Below the pieces are notes generated by a model. It searched no databases and had not been told where the DNA came from. It was given only the letters and a program-made list of their open reading frames with translations. A stretch of 64,000 bases of DNA from Cliona cf. orientalis (taxonomy: Eukaryota > Porifera > Demospongiae > Clionaida > Clionaidae): positions 7,314,006 through 7,378,005 of the forward strand of contig OZ005693.1 in NCBI GenBank assembly GCA_963930775.1. Reading direction: 5' to 3'. Both the position numbers and the translations under genes were made by a program. Shown piece after piece: positions 35,427-47,195 of this stretch. How positions within the stretch are numbered: the first letter of the stretch is position 1; each line of letters begins with the position of its first letter.

Positions 35427-37130
35427 TTATGATAAGTGGTTTCTTATATTTTCCAGTGTTACTGTATCCAGACCATCTGGAACGTTCCGTCTAAGTCCAG
35501 CAATTGTATAATTTGAGTATGCTCGAGTGTAACGTTTGGCCTGAGCCCAACATCTTTCGATTGGGTTCAGTTCACAGTGGAATTTAGGGAGCAATATACA
35601 TGCATGGCCACGTCTATTCAATGTATGCTCGATCTTGGTTTTCTCATTATGAAAATCAGAGTGGCATGCAAGCTCTTTCCTCATATCATCAACCTTCATA
35701 TTTCTCGTATCTATTCCTCTCTCTTTGAGCACTAGGATAAGACCTTTAGGAACCCTGATGCTGAACACAAGCCGTTGAACGTTTCCTGTAAATGGGTTTA
35801 TGGTGTCCCGCATGATTGGCTGCTTACCCCCTGGCTTAGCGTTCATTCTATTAGCATTCAAAGCATCGTCAGCGTACGCTCCATGACAGCTGCTGTGATC
35901 AAAGATCCAAACCAGCCTGTAGCCCTCGTCTCATGGATATTTTATCTCGGCAATCGTGGCAGCATGTTCAATTTGAGCCATAAACTTCTCGGAGGTCCAG
36001 TAACCTTCATTGTTCTCCCCGTATTCCAAGTAAGCACGCGCTTGATGTCTTGTCAGTGATGGATAATTTCCCTTAGCCGCTTCAAATTCCTCAGCAGTTA
36101 GGCGGAAGTAACCATTGTGTTCCTCTACAAAATCGGAAACCATTATTCCACTTCCTTTACTTTTAGGTTTCAAAATCTGCACGTCCTTGTTGCCCCAGAA
36201 TGTTTTTTGGTTATCATTTGATTGAAAAGTCGACTCATCGTGAAAGATCACAACAATCTTACTCACTTGATCGTCAGATGGACACTCCAGGTCTGTTGTC
36301 GGTGCATTATTCTTATTCAAAAATCCCAGGCCGATTATTTTCCTTAAGGACTTGGATCGATACTCGACAACATCTGATCGTTCATGCCCGTCACAGTATC
36401 TTCCTTTCTTGTGGTCCAGAATTTCAAATCCGAGTTGGTGAAGCCATTTTCTCGCTGTCTCAAGGCTAATGTGGCGTGGATATCCCGGAGCCAACGAAAC
36501 ATTGGGCAAAAGATCTTCATTAACCCAACAACAGAAAGAACCAGCAGTCAAATTAGGCCTTCCTTTCACTACAGTATTCTCTCTCACGTACTTCCTCGCC
36601 TTCGTGTTTAGCTCTTCACTCTGCCATATTACTCCCTGTCGTTGATACTTTCCTTGAAGACTTTCAGGAAAGCATCCCTTATTCTCCAGAAACTAGCTCC
36701 GCCACTCTCGTACTGTACGCTCACCTTTCCCAAGAAGATCTCCAATTAAGCCTGCAGCATTCATGATTGGGTAGTGAAGCTCTCCTACAAGCAGATACAT
36801 GTACCATAGCCGAATTGAGACTGATTGAAGGGAGTCTCGATGAAGAGATTCAACCCATTCCTGAGCGTAAATTCTTGTAGCAGCCTCAGGATCAAAGTCA
36901 ACGTTGGCGTCTTCTGAGGGTCTGGGCACATCAGAGGGGCAATCACCACTTAATTCTGGCATTTCTGTTGAGGGAGGATCGTCAGTTTCACTAGATGGGG
37001 GGTTGATATCATCGCATTCTTCGATTGCACTTGTGGAAGCAGTTCCATCTTCTGACTGAAAAGAATCACTCTTGAGTCCCCTACAATAATATCGGGACAA
37101 TGCAAAGCACCCATGAAGTTCACGTGACAA
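35427..37130 (-). pseudogene. mariner/IS630-like DDE transposase, 568-codon frame with two stops
   Basis: One continuous frame from 37130 to 35427 broken only by TAG (36695-36693) and TGA (35933-35931). Catalytic residues are visible: Asp in VVIFHDESTFQSND (36239-36237), Asp in LVWIFDHSSCHGAY (35900-35898), Glu in PKFHCELNPIERCW (35558-35556). The motif NAKPGGKQPIMRDT is typical of a DDE family seen in many fungal and invertebrate genomes that resembles the IS630/Tc1/mariner group. N-terminal part: acidic linker and GELHYPIMNAAGLIGDLLGK. Two nonsense changes in an otherwise clean frame indicate recent inactivation. Its start lies about 50 bp after the stop of the protease-like region at 37179. 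Confidence 0.8.
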
Positions 37131-37178
37131 ACCAAATGTACACTACCAGATTCCCTTTATGAACAGGTGTCCCTAATT

Positions 37179-38445
37179 TTATGGGTCAATAGCAAAGCAA
37201 CCACAGTCTATTCTGTTACGTTGTTTCTGAACCACTGGAATAGTCACTATCATGGAGGTTGAATCTTTGCTGTATAGAGCAATGATTTGCTTTCGTATTT
37301 CATCTGGTAGTGTCTTCATGGGCAAGCTATCATAGAGAAGTACCTTCCCATCAATTCTACAGGTGGTGACCCAGTGCTGCGTATCTCCTCCACAGTGATG
37401 GATTTGAATTATACTATCTCTTTAGCTGGTTGGAAGCCACTATGTGATCTGTATGAGCTCAGAGTACTCTGTAACCCTTTGATCTCGGGAAAATCCTCTT
37501 TGATCAGAGCTAAGGCAGAGTTAATGTGTGTGTCTTCCAGCCACTCACCTTGCTGGTGTTCATCCCCTGCCTGCTCATCTGCCATTTTGCACAGGACCAG
37601 TATCCCTCCACTGAATTTGTGTGGGAGGAGAGAAGAGAGGCTGCTGTATGCCTGCCACTCATCAGAAATGATCAGTGTGCCAGGCAAGATGTACTTCTGG
37701 ATGATCGGAATGAGGGTGGCAGCACTTCGATCATCTACAACAACCATAAGAGACTTTATGGTGCCCCTTTCTATCCCCCCAAACACCCAATGCCCGTCCA
37801 CCACCCTCCCACGGTTGTATTTCCGTTTGCCGAATTTACTTCATCTATCTCTACAATCTTTCCGGACCCTCCAATGGCAATGGGGTGGTCCAAGAAGTAC
37901 TGGGCACGGACATCCCTAACGAAATTGAACAAATCGATGGCCACCCTTTGAGAGCACCCAACCTCCTTCGCTTCATCAGTCACCCTCACCTGTTTGCTCC
38001 AAAAATACAGCAGCTCGACAATAATGTCAAGTTTCAGATGGCTATGAGAGAAAAAGCTGTTGTTTCTCACGCTTATGAAAGTCTGACAGCCTTTGGAAGG
38101 GCACCTCCAAGAGTACGAGCCTCACCTCTGCACCATGCGACACTGGCTCCCACACTTGGAACAGTTCATGTCCTGCGCAAGAAAGTGTCTGGTCTGCAGC
38201 CAAGGAATGACAGTCATCTCATCAGTTGTGACTGTCCTGACAAGTTTCTTGTGGGTCCAGTGAGTGGTCGTAGCAGCAGCCATTGTAGTTGAAGAGTTGA
38301 AGAATCGGGGAGAATTGAATTGTTGATGTTGAAATGTTGAATAATGGTGCATTACCCCCTCCATCTCCTCCCCTTTATATATCCTTTCTTTCCCGCCTTT
38401 TGACGGGGGCTTTGACCCAGAGGGAATTATCCTAGCTTTGAACAA
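37179..38445 (-). pseudogene. Merlin (ISXO2-like) transposase fused to a Ulp1-type protease domain, broken
   Basis: The Merlin part has a zinc ribbon (CSKCGSQCRM ... CPSKGC, with one in-frame stop between), then VRVTDEAKEVGCSQRVAIDL, first Asp in KIVEIDEV (37845-37843), VDGHWVFGGIERGTIKS after a frame change, and second Asp in LIISDEWQAYSSL (37663-37661). Without a frame break the ORF then enters GEWLEDTHINSALALIKEDF and PEIKGLQSTL, followed after a one-base shift near 37409 by QHWVTTCRIDGKVLLYDSL and VVQKQRNRIDCGCFAI. This is a C48/Ulp1-like cysteine protease core with His (37376-37374), Asp (37331-37329) and Cys (37205-37203). The third acidic residue of Merlin is absent. Either a chimera made by deletion between neighbouring elements, or a fused gene. 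Confidence 0.75.
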
Positions 38446-38562
38446 TTACTGTACACGGTGCGGGTGGGCGTTCACGTTTATGCACAGCATGAACTTGGGG
38501 GCGTTAATTGGGATGTACGGAAACTGTGAAATTCATATGCAGGTAGATCCTAAAAGTCAGTC

Positions 38563-39093
38563 TCAGTCTAACCAGTAGTATGCACCATACATTCCACTGA
38601 GACCATCATACGACACTATTTGCCCAGAAAAGTGCTCGTGCCTTTTCTTCTCTTTAACATAAAATTTCATTTGTAATTTCCTATTCATGAATGTGATATA
38701 TGCCCTTCTGCTTGTTTTCCATTTTTGTGGAATGAGACATGGCTTGGAGTCAACAATGAAAGCGAACAATGTCACAGGATTTACATTCATACAGTTAATT
38801 TATTGAAAGCATACCTCAATACAGAGTCAAAAAACAATGCCAATGAACAGTTTAATTCATAAAGTCCAACCGAATGTATGATGTTCCATTAATCTCGGCA
38901 ACCAATATACCAAGTTGGTGCCAGGTTTTAGGATAGTTCCATAGGATATCATTCTCTTCACCTCATTGGGCTGCATGTCATCTGTCCAAGCATTTTGAGG
39001 TTGGGTGGATGCGATAATTTTAAGAGCATCCAGTCCAGGGACCCTCTCTCCATTGTGGCTATGCAACAAATATGCCATTGACCAACATAACAT
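38563..39093 (-). other. Unrecognised minus-strand frames
   Basis: Two frames (39093-38857 and 38790-38563) have coding-like composition, for example DALKIIASTQPQNAW and KWKTSRRAYITFMNRKLQMK. No domain is recognised. They may be further debris of a transposable element, placed between the Merlin and copia relics. Confidence 0.25.
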
Positions 39094-39432
39094 GTATCTG
39101 GTCTGATACTAACTTTAGACTTCCAACTGCTGACTGATAGTCATTGATCTACACGTCCATCGGTCTCACTCGCTATTCTGGGTTCAGTGCCAGATTCCAT
39201 GGGTGTGCTTATGAGTTTACAGGCCTGCATACACATTTAGATTGATTTCTTTCTTCTTAGTAGTGTAGAGGGACTGTCATTAATTTTGATTGAATTGAAT
39301 CTGACTGTCTTCATATCATAATCAAGTGCTGTGTTTCAACATTGTAATGATTGTTTCAAGCCATAAATACATTTCTTTAGTCTGCGAACAAAATTGCAGA
39401 CCTGCAGACACAATACCTTATTTAGCCATGTA

Positions 39433-39618
39433 CCATAAATATGGAAATTTTCATTGTAAAAATATTTTCGTAGTCGATGGTGGCTACAGAAGTTAATCTT
39501 ACGAAAATTAACATGCACTGCTAACGCTAATGCGGTAAGGGGTCGTTCCTACAAAAAATTTTTATACAAAAATTTATCATACGAAAGTTTCTTTACACGG
39601 AAATTTCGAGATCTACAG
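39433..39618. repeat. Miniature element family L, copy 1
   Basis: TA-flanked, with ends CCATAAATATGGAAATTTTC and AAATTTCGAGATCTACAG. It abuts the copia relic directly, apparently inserted in it. Copy 2 is 40494-40686 with ends CCGTAGATTGGGATATTTTC and GAAAATTCGCGATCTACAG. Confidence 0.55.
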
Positions 39619-40345
39619 TACACCTCCTCAAGGTTGTCATTGAGAAAGGCTGTAGTTACGTCAGTGCCAATAGTACTCGAAGGGATTCCTATCTTATAAC
39701 CGAACAGAGAATTTCATCAGAGTCTAAACCCATACTTATGCAACTAGTCATACTTTGTAGCGTTTAAGTGTCCCTCTTTGATAGTCTTAGACCTATTCAC
39801 TCCCGACTGTCAGTTTTCTTGTGCTGAATCCCATACATCGTTGTCTTTAAGTTACTTCATTTCAGTTGTCATTGCTTTTCTCTACTTTGATTGGCCCAGG
39901 TTGGTGATTGCTTTCTTTAAAGGAGATACAATGTAGGTTCTTGAGGTGGTGTAATATTGCTGTGTTCTCTTCTGTAGTAGTCCGTCAGTCTTCTTTCTCA
40001 AGTTGACCTTCTAAATGGAACAGGTTCACTAGGAGACTGAGATTCCACTACGGATTCCTTAGGTTCTCAATGTCACTAGTTCGGCTGGAGAAGTCGATTG
40101 TCATTAGGTCCATGTGATCGACTGTGTGTGTACTTGAGTCTGAATCGATATGTTTATTCTATTTCATTGAACCACTCTATCCTTGAATGGAACGTAGTGT
40201 GTATCCCTTTGTTGGCTAGCCATATCCTGAGGCAACCCACTTTCATCGTTTCGAGTCAAGGTTTCCACTCTCATCTTTCGGTATATTGGCATATGCATCG
40301 CACCGGAATACTCTCAAATGATTCACTGTTGGCTTTGAAGGCCAA
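39619..40345 (-). pseudogene. Ty1/copia-like retrotransposon pol relic
   Basis: Minus-strand pieces, with frameshifts, stops and deletions: KVFRCDAYANIPKDESGNLD (end of the integrase region), then AMTTEMK and LKDNDVW, then GTDVTTAFLNDNLEEVY (start of the reverse transcriptase region). The order is that of a copia pol reading 40345 to 39619. Most of pol is missing. No long terminal repeats were found. Confidence 0.7.
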
Positions 40346-40493
40346 ACAGATGCTTACAGTATGATAAATTAGTTTTTGTATTTATTTGACTTATACACCT
40401 TGTTTATCTTACAACCAATTTGCCTTATGAACAGTCCTTGTAATGTTATGTATTTATGGAGTGCCTCCCTGTCATTTCTACTATCTTAATGTA

Positions 40494-40686
40494 CCGTAGA
40501 TTGGGATATTTTCGCCAGTAAAATATTTTCACTTAGAAATTTTTGCATAGTCTATTTCGTCGCCAGATTTTAGCAACCAAAATAGGTATAGATTGATGTA
40601 TGTTACACAAATGTTTCGCGAGTTTAATTTACGTTGGAAAAGGTTGTTGATAGAAAATTTTAACAACGAAAATTCGCGATCTACAG
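40494..40686. repeat. Miniature element family L, copy 2
   Basis: TA-flanked 193-bp element; inner sequence repeats TTTTCGCC and AATTTTAACAACGAAAATT-like motifs. Located 470 bp upstream of XPO5 exon 5. Confidence 0.6.
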
Positions 40687-41159
40687 TATTTGTTTTATCA
40701 TTAAATTTTAATACACTTGCCTCAATGTATAAGCGTAATGATATATTATGGTTGTTTGTCCATCTGTGTATCCCCATCATGTACTTTACTTATTTCTTAT
40801 GCATGTTGCGTTATACTTTATTACACGGTTGTGCGAGTTACATTGGGAAAGATCGTATTCTGTATGACTTATGATTGCCTATAGCTTTAAATTTAACATG
40901 TTGCAGCATGCACTACTGTATATGAATCTGTGGTGGGCTTGCATGGATATAAGTCTATAGCATACAAGGTGGCAAGTATGCACAGTGGTGAGGGTTCTGC
41001 ACACCAGTGCCTTCCTTACCTACAATGTGTTTAGTGGCCAATTTATACTTTTACCCCTCCACAAATTATTCCCCCTTATTAATAAGTTACGTTGTTTGCC
41101 CCACTTCATTGTTTTTTTTTTAATGTTACCCTATTCCATCCTTTATTATCGTTTTTCAG

Positions 41160-42940
41160 GATTCTCAAGTGGAACTTGTTTTATTGATATTCAGACGTCT
41201 TGCCGAGGATATTCACATATTTGAGTTGGATCTCCCTTCTAAGAGAAAGAAAGAAATGTCAGCAGCTCTTAGTGAGAACATCAGTGATATCTTTGCTTTT
41301 TTGATACAAAACTTGGAGGTAAGTGTTTAAAATTAAATTGTTCATGACTTTAGGTATGTATACCATAGTCTCACGAAAGAGAGGCTGCTATATGGCTTGT
41401 CCACCCGCCCACCAGTTTTTCCTTAGAAATCAGAAGAAAAGTGCCCAACTAGCATAAACATTGCAAATAAGGAACATTCACTATAAGCCTGACTTTGTTG
41501 TTGAGACTTATTTGCACCCACTACAAGATGCTGCATGCTAGTACACAGTGCTAAGCCCTGCACTATTGCACTACTATGAGTGCTTAGTGTTATTTTACAA
41601 CACTGCAGTATTAATAAAGGTGATCTCATTGTCTCATTTCAGTGTCCCCCACCTTCTGCTGATCATCTTCGTTCGGTTGCCCTTAGCACTATCACCAGTT
41701 TTGCTGAATGGGTTGATTTTAAGACACTCTTCATGCAAGAATGCAAATTATTGAAGTTGCTATACACATTCATCAATATTGAAGACCTCAAAATATCATC
41801 TTGTGAATGTCTACTTAACATTGTCTCAAGAAAGGTAAGCAAGATTAACATACACTATGTGATTGGATTTGAGAAAATCCTCCATAATATGTATGATCAA
41901 CATGTAATCAATGCAATGCTTGTTTAATAGCTCTGGTAAAAGTTGACAGTCTAAATTTCCTTCTTGCTGTTACTGCTATCTACTGAAGCTGTGTTTAGGT
42001 CATTCCCATGTTTGATGGGTACTTACAGTTATTAGCAAATTGTGTTATTCTCCTAAGTATACATGCATGTGGATGTTTATGACTGGTAATATAAGGCAGC
42101 TTTGATATAACTCCGGGAGCACTCCTGACTGATGAATAACTTATTTACCTTTATGTAATAGTTATACCTAGCATCCAATAGTGGACATTAGTGGTCTTAA
42201 ATTCTTTACTGTCTGTCTAATTTGTTGCATAGACTGATATCAAGAGGACAGCAGATGATAGGATGAACTTACTAGCACTTCTATCAAAAGAGGCACTGGA
42301 TGGTATCTTGAAGGCATCTATGTAAGATGTGTACTGTAAATCTGGAGATCTTCATGTTACAATGCTTCTGTATGATAAAAAAACTTTGATAGGAACGACT
42401 CTGTACCAAACTCTCTAGAGTGCAGTAGCATTGCATTGCATCTATCGGTATTGAAGTAAGAGCTAGGTTATGTGCATGAATAGCAAGCACGTTGCCTGGA
42501 ATGGAGGTGTGACCAATAAATCTCTGTGTTGGTCCTTGACAAACATAATAAAGCCAGATTTTTGATAATTTTGACAGACTTGTGGTTATAAATTACTTCG
42601 ATGCCTACAGCAGGACTCTTTTTGTCAAATTATATACATGCATGTTATTTATGAACAAAATGTTACATGTGTGCATGTATTTCTCCTTCCTAGTAATGCA
42701 AACTCCCAAGGAGTGGTGGAAGAGCAGTATGTGTTTCTGAAGCGAGTTTGCCAACTTCTTGTTCACCTTGGCATCAGTCAACTAGCTCCATTGTGGGTAT
42801 GTCCCCTTAATTACAAGTTACTTTACGGTTTATTCATGCATTTGCATTGCATGCAGCAAAATAAAGCTGGTTTTCAAAGGCCAGACACATTTGAGCAGTA
42901 TTTGAATGTTGTGTTGGAATTCACAAAACATGATAGTCAG
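41160..42940 (+). CDS. XPO5: Exportin-5, exons 5-9
   Basis: Exons 41160-41318, 41643-41834, 42233-42321, 42694-42796 and 42857-42940 continue the XPO5 frame across a 21-kb intron. Exon 5 (DSQVELVLLIFRRLAED) follows on from exon 4 exactly where human XPO5 has TQTELVMFILLRLAEDV. Exon 8 has EEQYVFLKRVCQLLVHLG, matching EKHYVFLKRLCQVLCALG. Exon 9 ends KHDSQ before a GTGAGT donor. All phases agree (0, 0, 2, 0, 0), so the large intron is a true intron expanded by transposons, not an assembly join between genes. These are HEAT-type helices in the N-terminal half of the receptor. Confidence 0.93.
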
Positions 42941-43339
42941 GTGAGTGATTTAATCAGATTATTGTGTGACTGGGCCATCCTGTTTTTTATGTAACCTCCA
43001 TGGTCTTTATGCTCATTCTTAAACTAATTCCATTCACAAACAATTTTGTACTTGGGGTGGATCCTTGAGCACCCCCCCCCCCCCCCACCCTAGTGTCCTC
43101 CCCTGTATACCCTACTACGTTCTAATCTAAAAATTAATGGCAGGCTATGTTATCCTTACTCGTATACATAATTGTATTGTCGTTGGTATGAATATGATAT
43201 TGATAACCACGAGACTAGATCATGTTATGTATACTATCAGTGAAAACAAGTACATGTATGTTTGATGTTATAATCATAGGATAATGTGTCTTAGTAAGCT
43301 ATATCTCCCTAGCTGTTTGTCAACTGCTAGTACATTGCG

Positions 43340-43660
43340 CATGCAGCAGCATGAATTTTGAACCTATTACTTTGTAGATCACACCCCTCGACACGAACTC
43401 ACCACTGCAATGACGACATTCTCGCTCTGCTTGAATGTTGAATCAACCACCAGACTATGTCAAAGAACAGACATTGTCTCTCGCTTCGCTCAAGGCTCGG
43501 TGCAGGCCTCTTGAAACACGCAAAAAAAATATTTTTCAGATGATCAGTTTTCTTATATAGTCTGTGCCCAAACCTGGAGGGCATAAAAGATGCTCTCAGC
43601 TACAGGTACAGAAGGCCCATGATTGGTCAGAATTGCAGTGCTGTGTGCAAAAACAAGACT
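43340..43660. repeat. Dispersed repeat family M, copy 2
   Basis: Shares TTCTCGCTCTGCT, TCTCTCGCTTCGCTC and the GCAGGCCT...CGAAACGCG-like segment with 7000-7490. XPO5 intron 9. Non-coding. Confidence 0.45.
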
Positions 43661-44224
43661 GGCCATAGAGATGCATTCTCGAACTAACGGCATAATTTAA
43701 AGTGCCGTGTTGTATGTAGTCTAATAATCACCACCAAAGGTCCATGCACAATGCCTACAGCTTTGACTGTTTAAAGTTTGATAAGGTCTTAAGCAATACT
43801 CCTGGATAATGATACTGTCAACCGTTGTGCATGGCAAGATGCTCTAGCCATAACTATCAACTCATCAATCACAGCTGTACCTCTTGTTTTCAATTAATAA
43901 AATATCCTGGAATTTGAGTGGAAACACATTCTCTTTTATTTCATCCAATTCTCTTTTGCAGGATTACAAATAATTTGATCTACTTCTTTAGCAGCCATGC
44001 TAAGAGATCCGGCAATTTTGATAACAAAAATCATTTTAACAAAAATGATTACATGAAATTAGTTAAATTGCTAGCAGCAAAAAGGAGATGCTGTAAACTC
44101 CAGTCAGTTTCACCTTAAATCACAGTGTCTTCTAAAGATAACAGCATAAAGTCTCTGATTTGATAGCATCTTGGTTGAGGTGCTGGATATCTAAGAGAAA
44201 AACAGTCATGCATAACATAACCGC

Positions 44225-44320
44225 TAAATTTAGGTACTCTATACTGCTGTGGGTTGCCTAAATTTAGGCACTCTACTGGACACGACATGCATACAACCTG
44301 TGGGTTATCTAAAATTAGGT
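44225..44320. repeat. Cluster of CCTAAATTTAGG-like palindromes (first cluster)
   Basis: Three near-copies of a 12-base palindrome (CTAAATTTAGGTA, GCCTAAATTTAGGC, ATCTAAAATTAGGTA), each followed by similar short text. A second cluster is at 46995-47195. Confidence 0.6.
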
Positions 44321-44483
44321 ATAATCTATAGTTGTATTATTATACTATGTTTACCACACAGCACTTAATTTTCAACCACGCCTCCTAAGTATTGGCCACA
44401 CCCCTTAATTAATGGTCGTCCAAATTATGCTAGTTGGAATTGGCACGTGTTAATGGCTGCTCAGCTATTGAAATATTTAATAA

Positions 44484-45375
44484 AATTGGGCCCGGTGTAG
44501 TAGAGAAATGGGCCCCCCATAATTTTGGGTCCCCCCCCCGGTCCCATATCTCTAGTGATATACGCCCCCCAGGCCTCATATTGCTAGAGATATGTGACCC
44601 CGTACCAGGTACTATATCACTAGCGATATAGGGCCCGCGTAGGGTAATATTATTGCTGCTTCTTGTCACTTGTTTGCGGATCAGCAAGTTCCTGATGACT
44701 CTAGCAGCTGCAGGTAATGTTAGCTACTCAATTACAATGATGATCGTCGCCTTCCCGCCGCACGGTGATTGAATCAAGCCACACCCTTCGACATACGATA
44801 ACTCGGAGAAGTCAGTTCCCATTGTGAAGTAGAGCTTCTTTTTAGTCCCATGAAGTCAGACCCCTATTCGAGTATCTGGACTCTATACAGTCTCGTAAAA
44901 ACGCTATATAACAATTATTATCGTGATTGCTTTGTGCAGCGTACATAAATTAAAAATTATTGCACATCTGATCAAACAATTTAGTAGACTACCATCGACT
45001 CTGGCTTGTTCTGGAAAGGCATTGTTCGACTATATATATAGCCGATTACATTCGTGCAAATGGGGCATGGCAGAACGGTCGAAGTGGACGTATACCAGAC
45101 TACCTCAACAAAAAATGAAAGATGATCGAAGGTTTGCTACAGTGAATTGTGCAAGTTATGGCTCGTGCTATAAGCGACGAAGCGAGTACGAGGGCAGCCA
45201 TGGACGCTGTTACTATACGGTGCTTTGTTACACATTGGGCTAGGGGGGTCCATATCACTGGGAGGGCCCAAACCTCTAGATATATAGGGCCTCTGGGGGA
45301 CCCATACCGCTAGCGATATGGGGGTACGGGGGGCCCATTTCACAGGGGGTACCATATTGCTCTTACACCGGGTTT
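44484..45375. mobile_element. 0.9-kb inverted-repeat element with arrays of ATATCGCTAGCGATAT palindromes
   Basis: Left end GGGCCCGGTGTAGTAGAG and right end ACACCGGGTTTG are inverse to each other. Just inside each end are three imperfect copies of the palindrome ATATCNCTAGNGATAT (for example TATCACTAGCGATATA and ATACCGCTAGCGATATGG), separated by G/C runs such as GGGCCCCCC. The middle, about 44650-45230, has no recognised gene. Confidence 0.6.
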
Positions 45376-46344
45376 GTAGGTAGATATATATTAATTCTAC
45401 AATAGTTATACAATTGATAGCCTTAAATTCTGCGCTTCCCTTGTGGTTATATAGCATGTGTGGCTCACCAAAGGGTGGGGGGACATTGTCCTTGTGTGCC
45501 TATGCTGAATCCAGAATCAGTCACTATCATGGCCTAGCTTATCATTTTCTTTGCTAGCTAGCCAGCCTATCCACATGAATTTATATACTGCACGGTGAGC
45601 CACACATAGGTATTGTCATGCTGAGTCACCTAAGTGTCAGGCCTAGCCCTGATTGAACACTATACAGCCTAGTCTAGTATATGGCTCGAGGCATTCTATT
45701 TAATCCCCAACGTGACCTATGATTGACATGCAGCCAGACTCATGGCTGTGCTAAATTATAGTTAAAACTGAGCGAATTTAGTTCATGCAGGTTTTAGTGT
45801 ACTTTAAAAATAATACACAGAACACAATAAGCGTAACTGCACTTACCTACCGCTAGCAGTTATCAGGAGCCATGTTGAACTCTTCGATGACAGCTGCAAA
45901 ATTCGGAGGTCAAAGTTCATGTAGAAGCGGGATCTTGGAAGCACTGCTGCTGTCTGAGCCTGGGTTCGAAGCTACCTTCACAGCGCGATGGTGATATCTC
46001 CGGTAAATGCAAAAAGAGAGGATTCAAAATGATGATTATTTGCACCTACTATTTGGTAAGCCTTTTCCGTTTTTAATAGTGCTATTATCCAAGGGCTAGC
46101 TAAAATCATTTTTAGCTAGCTGTACAACTATGATGTGTCTGTGTGGCCAGGGATAGTAGAATCCATTAGAGCGGAGTAAGAAGTGGAGTGGAGTTGAAGG
46201 TAGTAATTCAACATTTAGTAAGAGTATGATTTCCTTAGCAACAGTTTTAAGCTTTCTACTATGCCATATACAGTGTACAGTAGATAAGTTTTAAGTCATT
46301 GTTTTTTACTTAGTGTGCTTTAATTAGAAACGATGTTGGAGTGC

Positions 46345-46925
46345 TGCCTGTCCCAGTGTCTCCCCGTGTACAGTGTCCCCCCAGATACTCTGCACTAGAG
46401 CCACGTGCTCCCCCCTCCCCCGGCATGAACCTTAGAGTAGAATGTCTTAGATCCTCTCCAGTGTTACATGTCCCCACACAGAGAAGCGTGGGGGGGGGGG
46501 GGGGGGGGGGGATGGGCCGGGGAATGCTAGAGCCATCCCACTATGCATGCTCAGTGCAAAGAAGGGGGACTAAGCTCCCTCATTTTTGGAATAGGTGTAC
46601 TTATTTGTATGCCATTACACTATCAAACTATTCCACTGCATGAGGGTCAAATTTTCCTGTAGGAGCATGCCTAACTTCTTGTTTTTCCTGCCACTTTGAC
46701 TTAGCTAGCTACCTAGTTATAATATATGCCGTGAAGGCTGATTCTGTACATATGGGGACATTAACCAAGGGTCAGCTACGCCAGACTATGGGGACACATA
46801 GCCCTAGAAAGGACACGTGGCTCTAGTGTCAAATGTCCTAAGGAGACACCCTACTCTATTGAAGTACATCCCCGAGGACATACCACCCTAGGGTACAGTG
46901 TCCGGGGGGACAACTTTTTTGGGGG
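46345..46925. repeat. GTCCCC-rich inverted-repeat element
   Basis: GTCCCC/GGGGAC motifs recur throughout. The left end ACAGTGTCCCCCCAG mirrors the right end ACAGTGTCCGGGGGGAC, and GAGCCACGTG...near 46400 mirrors CACGTGGCTC near 46826. A G-run of over 20 bases is at about 46489-46511. Non-coding. Confidence 0.5.
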
Positions 46926-46994
46926 GGGGGGCGATCATGTGACACTATAAGAACAGTCTCCACTAAAGCAAAATGAAATATTGGGCCACAGTAT

Positions 46995-47195
46995 TGTAGC
47001 AGTACCTAAATTTAGGTTGTGGCTGGCCACCATAGGTGCCAGATCTTATTGTGGTACCTAAATTTAGGTATCTACCTCTATAGCGTGCTCCAAACTGTGA
47101 ATATTGGGCCGTAGTATTGTAGTAGTGCCTAAATTTAGGTAGTAACTAGCAATCACTGATGGATTTTACTGTGGTGCCTAAATTTTTGGCATCTG
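46995..47195. repeat. Cluster of CCTAAATTTAGG palindromes (second cluster)
   Basis: Four units: TACCTAAATTTAGGTTG, TACCTAAATTTAGGTAT, TGCCTAAATTTAGGTAG and TGCCTAAATTTTTGGCA. They are spaced roughly 45-60 bp and each pair is preceded by ATTGGGCC-AGTATTGTAG text. The region to 48090 is otherwise unassigned. Confidence 0.6.

Noticed and set aside
46341..46643. Plus-strand 100-codon frame with a poly-glycine stretch
   Set aside because: It translates a G-run inside a GTCCCC-rich repeat element; no domain.
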